9,506 nt of DNA from Colivivens sp963594655 (GTDB lineage: Bacteria; Bacteroidota; Bacteroidia; Bacteroidales; Bacteroidaceae), in NCBI GenBank assembly GCA_963594655.1, contig CAVBFD010000058.1, positions 1 to 9,506 on the forward strand, written 5' to 3'. The position numbers and the translations under genes are program-made. Below the pieces are notes generated by a model. The model had not been told where the DNA came from. It made no database searches and saw only the letters and a list, made by a program, of their open reading frames with translations. This document shows, piece after piece, positions 5,636-9,506 of this stretch. Every line of letters begins with the position of its first letter. Position 1 is the stretch's first letter.

Positions 5636-7177
5636 ATGACAACAACAACCATTATCATCGTATCAGCGGCAGCTCTGCTCGTAGGAGCCGCCATCGGATA
5701 TGTTCTGTTCAGATATATTCTAAAACAGAGTTACAACAAATCCATTGCAGAGGCACAGAAAGAGGCGGAGAACATCAAGAACAAGAAACTGCTTGAAGTG
5801 AAGGAGAAGTTCCTCAACAAGAAAGCGGAACTGGAGAAGGAGGCGTCGCAGCGCAACTCGAAGTTCCAGCAGATGGAAAACAAACTCAAGCAGAGGGAAA
5901 TCTCGCTCAACCAGCGCCAAGAGGAACTGAACCGCAGGAAACAGGAGTGCGACAGTCTCAACCAGAGTCTGGAGGCGAAGATGGCGAGCAACGACAAGAA
6001 ACGGGCGGAACTGGAGGAACTCACGGCACAGGAACGCACCAGACTGGAGCAGATTAGTGGACTGTCCGCCGAACAGGCCAAGGACCATCTCGTGCAGAGC
6101 ATGAAGGACGAGGCGAGGGCACAGGCGCAGCAGTACATCAACGAGATTGTGGACGACGCCAAACTCACGGCCAACAAAGAGGCGAAGCGGATAGTCATAC
6201 AGACCATACAGAGGGTGGCCACGGAGACTGCCATCGAGAACTCCATCACCGTGTTCCATCTGGAGAACGACGAGATCAAGGGAAGGGTCATCGGACGTGA
6301 GGGACGCAACATCAGGGCGCTGGAGGCGGCCACAGGTACGGAACTCGTGGTTGACGACACTCCGGAGGCAATCGTCATCAGTGCGTTCGACCCTGTACGC
6401 CGTGAGATATGCCGACTGGCGCTGCACCAGCTCGTGGCTGACGGAAGAATACACCCGGCGCGCATCGAGGAGGTGGTGAACAAGGTGAAGAAACAGCTCG
6501 AGGAGGAAATCATAGAGACAGGAAAACGCACCGCCATCGACATAGGTGTACACGGACTGCATCCTGAACTTATCCGTCTTATCGGTAAGATGAAGTACCG
6601 TTCGTCCTACGGACAGAACCTGTTGCAGCACGCGCGGGAGACAGCCAACCTGTGCGCCATCATGGCGGCGGAACTGGGACTCAACCCCAAGAAGGCGCGC
6701 CGTGCGGGACTCCTCCACGATATAGGCAAGGTGCCTGACGAGGACCCCGAGACACCACACGCCCTCTACGGAGCGAAGATTGCCGAGCAGTGCAAGGAGA
6801 AGCCGGACATCGTGAACGCCATCGGGGCGCACCACGACGAGACAGAGATGACGACCCTGCTGGCACCGATAGTACAGGTGTGCGACGCCATCTCCGGAGC
6901 GCGTCCGGGAGCGCGGCGCGAGATTGTGGAGGCGTACATCAAGCGTCTGCACGACCTTGAGGAACTGGCGATGAGCTATCCGGGAGTGACCAAGACCTAC
7001 GCCATCCAGGCAGGACGCGAACTGCGTGTCATCGTGGGTGCGGACAAGATTTCGGACGCGGACATAGAGATTCTCAGCGCGGACATCGCGAAGAAGATAC
7101 AGAACGAGATGACCTACCCCGGACAGGTGAAGATCACGGTCATCCGCGAGACCCGGTCCGTAAGTTTCGCGAAATAG
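5636..7177 (+). CDS. rny: Ribonuclease Y
   Basis: A membrane-anchored endoribonuclease that initiates mRNA decay. The 513-aa protein has the full family layout: an N-terminal membrane helix (5-25, TIIIVSAAALLVGAAIGYVLF), a long coiled coil (about 35-165), a KH RNA-binding domain with the GxxG loop GREG (220-223) in KGRVIGREGRNIRALE, then the HD domain with the metal-binding HD pair His361-Asp362 in GLLHDIGK, further His residues at 332 and 399-400, and the conserved C-terminal YPGQVKITVIRETR. Length matches the usual 510-525 aa. The ATG at 5636 is chosen because it begins directly before the membrane helix. The frame runs open upstream to 5504, overlapping the zapA end, but that stretch is unlike the family. 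The 128-bp gap after zapA leaves room for a separate promoter, though I see no clear consensus box. Confidence 0.96.
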   Translation: MTTTTIIIVSAAALLVGAAIGYVLFRYILKQSYNKSIAEAQKEAENIKNKKLLEVKEKFLNKKAELEKEASQRNSKFQQMENKLKQREISLNQRQEELNRRKQECDSLNQSLEAKMASNDKKRAELEELTAQERTRLEQISGLSAEQAKDHLVQSMKDEARAQAQQYINEIVDDAKLTANKEAKRIVIQTIQRVATETAIENSITVFHLENDEIKGRVIGREGRNIRALEAATGTELVVDDTPEAIVISAFDPVRREICRLALHQLVADGRIHPARIEEVVNKVKKQLEEEIIETGKRTAIDIGVHGLHPELIRLIGKMKYRSSYGQNLLQHARETANLCAIMAAELGLNPKKARRAGLLHDIGKVPDEDPETPHALYGAKIAEQCKEKPDIVNAIGAHHDETEMTTLLAPIVQVCDAISGARPGARREIVEAYIKRLHDLEELAMSYPGVTKTYAIQAGRELRVIVGADKISDADIEILSADIAKKIQNEMTYPGQVKITVIRETRSVSFAK

Positions 7178-7201
7178 GCCGAAGGCAAAACCACAGGGTC
7201 T

Positions 7202-8695
7202 ATGGAACGCAAACTGTATGCGCTGATGCTGGCGGCAGTAGCCACACAATGTTCTGCACAGGTGAAACCACTTGTGCGGGACATTGCGTATATGGCGGAA
7301 GTCAACGCCGCCGTGAGCGACCACGACACAGCCCCCTTCTGGTTCACCAACAACAGGTACGGCCTGTCGTCAGCCGAGGGCAACTCAGGTTACCTGCGCG
7401 CCGCCCTCAGCCGTAGTCTGGACGCAGACTCCACACGGACATGGCGCATAGGCTACGGAGCGGACATAGTGGTACCGGTGAACCACACGTCGGACTTCTT
7501 CATACACCAGCTCTACGCGCAAGTGGGTTACAGGCGTTTCCGTCTCACCCTCGGGTCGAAGGAACTGCCCATGGAGTTCAACAACAGGGAACTGAGTTCG
7601 GGCGACATGGTTGTAGGCTGCAACGCGCGGCCCATACCGCAGGTGAGGATTGAGATGCCCGACTACTGGATCGTTCCCGGAACGGACTGGTGGCTGGGGA
7701 TAAAGGGACATGTGGCATACGGATGGTACACCGACAACAACTGGCAGAAGGAAACGACACAAGGGCGCAAGCTCTACTCCAACAACTCGCTCTTCCACAG
7801 TAAGGCGGTCTATGCCCGGATAGGACGTGAGGACAGGTTCCCCATCACCCTCGAAGGAGGCCTGCAGATTGCCACACAGTTTGGCGGCGAGGCGTGGAAC
7901 GTGGCGCAAAGGGCGGACGACACCCGACCCGGCTTCAGTTCACACGTGCAGATGGGAAGCGGACTGAAGAACTACCTCAACGCGCTCACCATGGGCGGCG
8001 GCGACCCCAACGACGGAGACTACCGGAACGCCGAAGGCAACCATCTGGGCAGTTGGCACGGAAGCGCGACCCTCCACATGCCCGGCTGGTCGGTACGCGG
8101 CTACTTCGAGCATTTCTTCGAGGACCACTCACAGCTCTTCCTTCAATACGGATGGAAGGACATGACATGGGGAGTGGAGGCACACCTGCCGGCCAACCCG
8201 GTGGTGTCAACCGTCGTCATGGAACTGATCTCGACCAAGGACCAGACAGGCGGCATCTACCACGACCGGACATCCAGTCTGCCTGTGCAGATAAGCGGAA
8301 AGGACAACTATTACTACCACCATATCTACGGAGGGTGGCAGCACTGGGGTATGTCTACAGGCAACCCGCTGATCATCTCCCCCATCTACAACAGTAACGG
8401 CGACATCAGTACGCGGCACAACAGGGTGAGGGCGATCCACACCGGCATAAGCGGTGACCCGTGCCGGTCGGTCCACTACCGCGTCCTCTATACCCACATG
8501 CGTTCATGGGGTACGTACGACGCGCCGCTGCAAGACACCAAGACCAACCATTTCCTGTTGGCGGAAGTGACTGTCAGACCGTCACGGCTGAAGGGATGGT
8601 CGGCCACCGCCGCCGTGGGACTCAACCGTGGGGACATAATAAAGGACAGCGCCGGACTGTCGGTGACACTGAGAAAGGAGGGACTGATAAAATGA
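7202..8695 (+). CDS. Wzi-family capsule-assembly outer-membrane protein
   Basis: A 497-aa protein with a signal peptide (1-19, cleavage likely at CSA-Q20) followed by aromatic-rich alternating strands typical of an outer-membrane beta-barrel. Its family match is the Bacteroidetes Wzi-like group. Recognisable stretches are DTAPFWFTNNRYG (42-54), the central LTLGSKELPMEFNNRELSSGDM (115-136), and PIPQVRIEMPDYWIVPGT (144-161). In Enterobacteria Wzi is a lectin-like barrel that anchors capsule to the cell surface. In Bacteroidetes the same domain occurs in many loci without a capsule cluster, so the exact role is open; none of the neighbours is a capsule synthesis gene. It starts 24 bp after rny and overlaps the next gene by 4 bp (ATGA), so the two are translationally coupled. 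It may share a transcript with rny. Confidence 0.85.
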   Translation: MERKLYALMLAAVATQCSAQVKPLVRDIAYMAEVNAAVSDHDTAPFWFTNNRYGLSSAEGNSGYLRAALSRSLDADSTRTWRIGYGADIVVPVNHTSDFFIHQLYAQVGYRRFRLTLGSKELPMEFNNRELSSGDMVVGCNARPIPQVRIEMPDYWIVPGTDWWLGIKGHVAYGWYTDNNWQKETTQGRKLYSNNSLFHSKAVYARIGREDRFPITLEGGLQIATQFGGEAWNVAQRADDTRPGFSSHVQMGSGLKNYLNALTMGGGDPNDGDYRNAEGNHLGSWHGSATLHMPGWSVRGYFEHFFEDHSQLFLQYGWKDMTWGVEAHLPANPVVSTVVMELISTKDQTGGIYHDRTSSLPVQISGKDNYYYHHIYGGWQHWGMSTGNPLIISPIYNSNGDISTRHNRVRAIHTGISGDPCRSVHYRVLYTHMRSWGTYDAPLQDTKTNHFLLAEVTVRPSRLKGWSATAAVGLNRGDIIKDSAGLSVTLRKEGLIK

Positions 8696-9111
8696 AGAGG
8701 AACACCATATTACTGTTGGCCTTACTGCCGCTGGCGGCATGTGACAAGACAGACGTGAACGGAGACCTCGACGGCAACTGGCAACTCACCAGTTGGGTGG
8801 ACAAGCAGACAGGCGACACCGTGGCGACCAACCACAGCCGCAGGATATACTACACCGTCAAGTACGACATCCTACAGACGAGAGACCTGGACAGGGGGTA
8901 CGACACGTTCCACCTCTCCTACTTCCACTACACGCGGGACTCTCTCTTCATCGACCGCACGTTCCACCGGCCGTTCGACACCAGTGAGCCTCTCGACTCA
9001 CTCACACGGTACGGTTGCGCGCCCGACGGCAAGTTCGCCATCAAGACACTTACGGGCAAGCGGCTCGTACTCTCGAACGACAGGAACGTTCTTACCTTCC
9101 GCAAGTACTGA
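8692..9111 (+). CDS. Lipocalin-like lipoprotein
   Basis: A 139-aa protein with a lipoprotein signal: MKRNTILLLALLPLAAC, lipobox LAAC with the lipidated Cys at 17. The mature part begins with a short acidic linker, then LDGNWQLTSWVDKQTGDT, the opening strand and turn of the lipocalin-like domains common in Bacteroidetes lipoproteins. It continues with alternating strands and ends in GKRLVLSNDRNVLTFRKY. It probably resides in the outer membrane, facing the periplasm or the surface; Bacteroidetes sorting rules differ from E. coli, so I do not decide between them. The start codon overlaps the stop of the Wzi-family gene (ATGA at 8692-8695), which suggests the lipoprotein is made in step with the barrel and may assist or bind it. 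Ligand unknown. Confidence 0.82.
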   Translation: MKRNTILLLALLPLAACDKTDVNGDLDGNWQLTSWVDKQTGDTVATNHSRRIYYTVKYDILQTRDLDRGYDTFHLSYFHYTRDSLFIDRTFHRPFDTSEPLDSLTRYGCAPDGKFAIKTLTGKRLVLSNDRNVLTFRKY

Positions 9112-9155
9112 CAACATGACCATGACTCTAACCAACAATACAACAAAATCGTTAT

Positions 9156-9206
9156 ATGGACAAACAACTAAAGAAAGTACTGGTTCTCGGATCTGGCGCG
9201 CTGAAG
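9156..9206 (+). pseudogene. carB: carB 5' fragment (carbamoyl-phosphate synthase large subunit), cut after 17 codons
   Basis: The frame opens MDKQLKKVLVLGSGALK, the N-terminus of Bacteroidetes CarB, which normally continues IGxAGEFDYSGSQALKAL. Here, from codon 18, the frame reads CPLPRVSLRLPRCSEL, unrelated to CarB and coming from a hairpin-rich repeat. The frame stays open to the window end only by chance of the inserted sequence. CarB makes carbamoyl phosphate for arginine and pyrimidine synthesis and is about 1,070 aa, so this stub cannot work. It lies 44 bp after the lipoprotein gene. Either an insertion split the gene or two unrelated pieces were joined in assembly; if the former, the rest of carB should lie beyond the window. 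Confidence 0.75.
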
Positions 9207-9300
9207 TGTCCATTACCCAGGGTGTCGCTTCGCTTGCCCCGCTGCTCGGAGCTTTATGGGCTTTCAGCCCGAGGTTTCACACGAAGAGCCGCCCCATGGG
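9207..9300. mobile_element. REP-like, hairpin-rich repeat interrupting carB
   Basis: Starting exactly where CarB homology ends, the sequence becomes palindrome-rich: CCATTACCCAGGG, GTCGCTTCGC, and the hairpin GGGCT-TTC-AGCCC (9258-9270) nested near CTCGG/CCGAG (9245-9249 and 9268-9272). From memory, this combination resembles interspersed elements seen in Bacteroides and Prevotella genomes, often near Rpn-type transposase genes. I could not verify copy number. The right boundary is uncertain; I end it where the coiled-coil frame on the opposite strand begins to look like normal coding sequence. Confidence 0.5.
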
Positions 9301-9485
9301 ACGTTTTCTGCTTCCTCTTTCATTGCCTTTGCATCATTCTCCAGCTGCTGGATGTCAGTCTTCGCTTCCTGTTCCGCACACTCGATGATGGTGTTGGTAT
9401 CGCGCAGTTTATCGCAAAGCGCAGCCAACTGCACTGTGTCCGAAAAACACGTTACCACAAGGCAACCTTTCCTGCAATGCCCAAA
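9264..9485 (-). pseudogene. Coiled-coil coding-like frame, probably a gene fragment
   Basis: On the minus strand the frame from 9485 to a TGA at 9264-9266 encodes a charged helical stretch (QLAALCDKLRDTNTIIECAEQEAKTDIQQLENDAKAMKEEAENV, in short heptad-like blocks) with ordinary codon choice. It then runs into the REP-like repeat and stops. No clear start is visible: a GTG at 9458 is possible. Just upstream another frame reads VMTATIDLGIAGKVAL and could join it through a frameshift near 9455-9460. I do not recognise the family. It may be the truncated 3' end of a gene that belongs to the foreign side of the carB junction. Confidence 0.35.
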
Positions 9486-9506
9486 TCAATGGTTGCAGTC
9501 ATTACG

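Noticed and set aside
5720..7324. 534-codon open frame on the minus strand across rny
   Set aside because: It is antisense to a clear full-length RNase Y. Its translation is rich in Leu, Val, His and Arg without family features, as expected for a shadow of codon-biased coding sequence.
8984..9388. 134-codon plus frame crossing the lipoprotein end and the carB junction
   Set aside because: It is out of frame with both the lipoprotein and carB, runs across the junction into the repeat, and has no recognisable features.

Overview
The window looks like a piece of a Bacteroidales chromosome, probably Prevotellaceae or a close relative. The evidence is the Bacteroidetes-type promoters (a TAnnTTTG -7 box, one with a perfect TTTG box 19 nt upstream), an integrase of the type common in this phylum, an Rpn-type transposase with an EG-rich tail, a Wzi-family outer-membrane protein, and the neighbourhood of a ZapB-like protein, zapA and rny. 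The genus call is inference from protein style only.

Left part (1-2000) is accessory. It opens inside the 3' end of an Rpn/PD-(D/E)XK-type transposase gene whose tail is built on a 12-bp tandem repeat. A gene-free stretch of about 430 bp (396-829) follows. It holds a strikingly regular array of five CTCGAG palindromes at about 22-bp intervals and a 10-bp-arm hairpin. Next comes a tyrosine recombinase gene on the minus strand, the intrinsic terminator of a tRNA, and a tRNA-Cys(GCA) gene. An 11-bp piece of the tRNA anticodon arm recurs just beyond the 3' end of the integrase gene, which makes a tRNA-targeted, integrase-only remnant possible.

Middle part (2000-4190) is housekeeping. tilS (tRNA-Ile lysidine synthase) on the plus strand and upp (uracil phosphoribosyltransferase) on the minus strand converge and share 4 bp at their stop codons. 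tilS is divergent from tRNA-Cys, and upp is divergent from the next operon.

Right part (4190-9206) is a co-directional plus-strand cluster. A strong promoter drives an unrecognised 214-aa protein, then a ZapB-like coiled coil, ZapA (FtsZ-associated), RNase Y (membrane-anchored mRNA decay), a Wzi-family outer-membrane beta-barrel, a small lipocalin-like lipoprotein translationally coupled to it by ATGA, and the first 17 codons of carB. Division, RNA decay and envelope functions sit together, but no dedicated pathway links them all.

The last 300 bp (9207-9506) do not continue carB. Reading breaks off after Lys17 into a hairpin-rich, REP-like sequence, followed on the minus strand by a coding-like coiled-coil frame. 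This is either an insertion that destroys carB or an assembly junction at a repeat. Both window ends lie in repeat-prone sequence. I see no CRISPR array and no recognisable complete defence or biosynthetic system. The most unusual signals are the CTCGAG array beside the integrase and the abrupt loss of carB.
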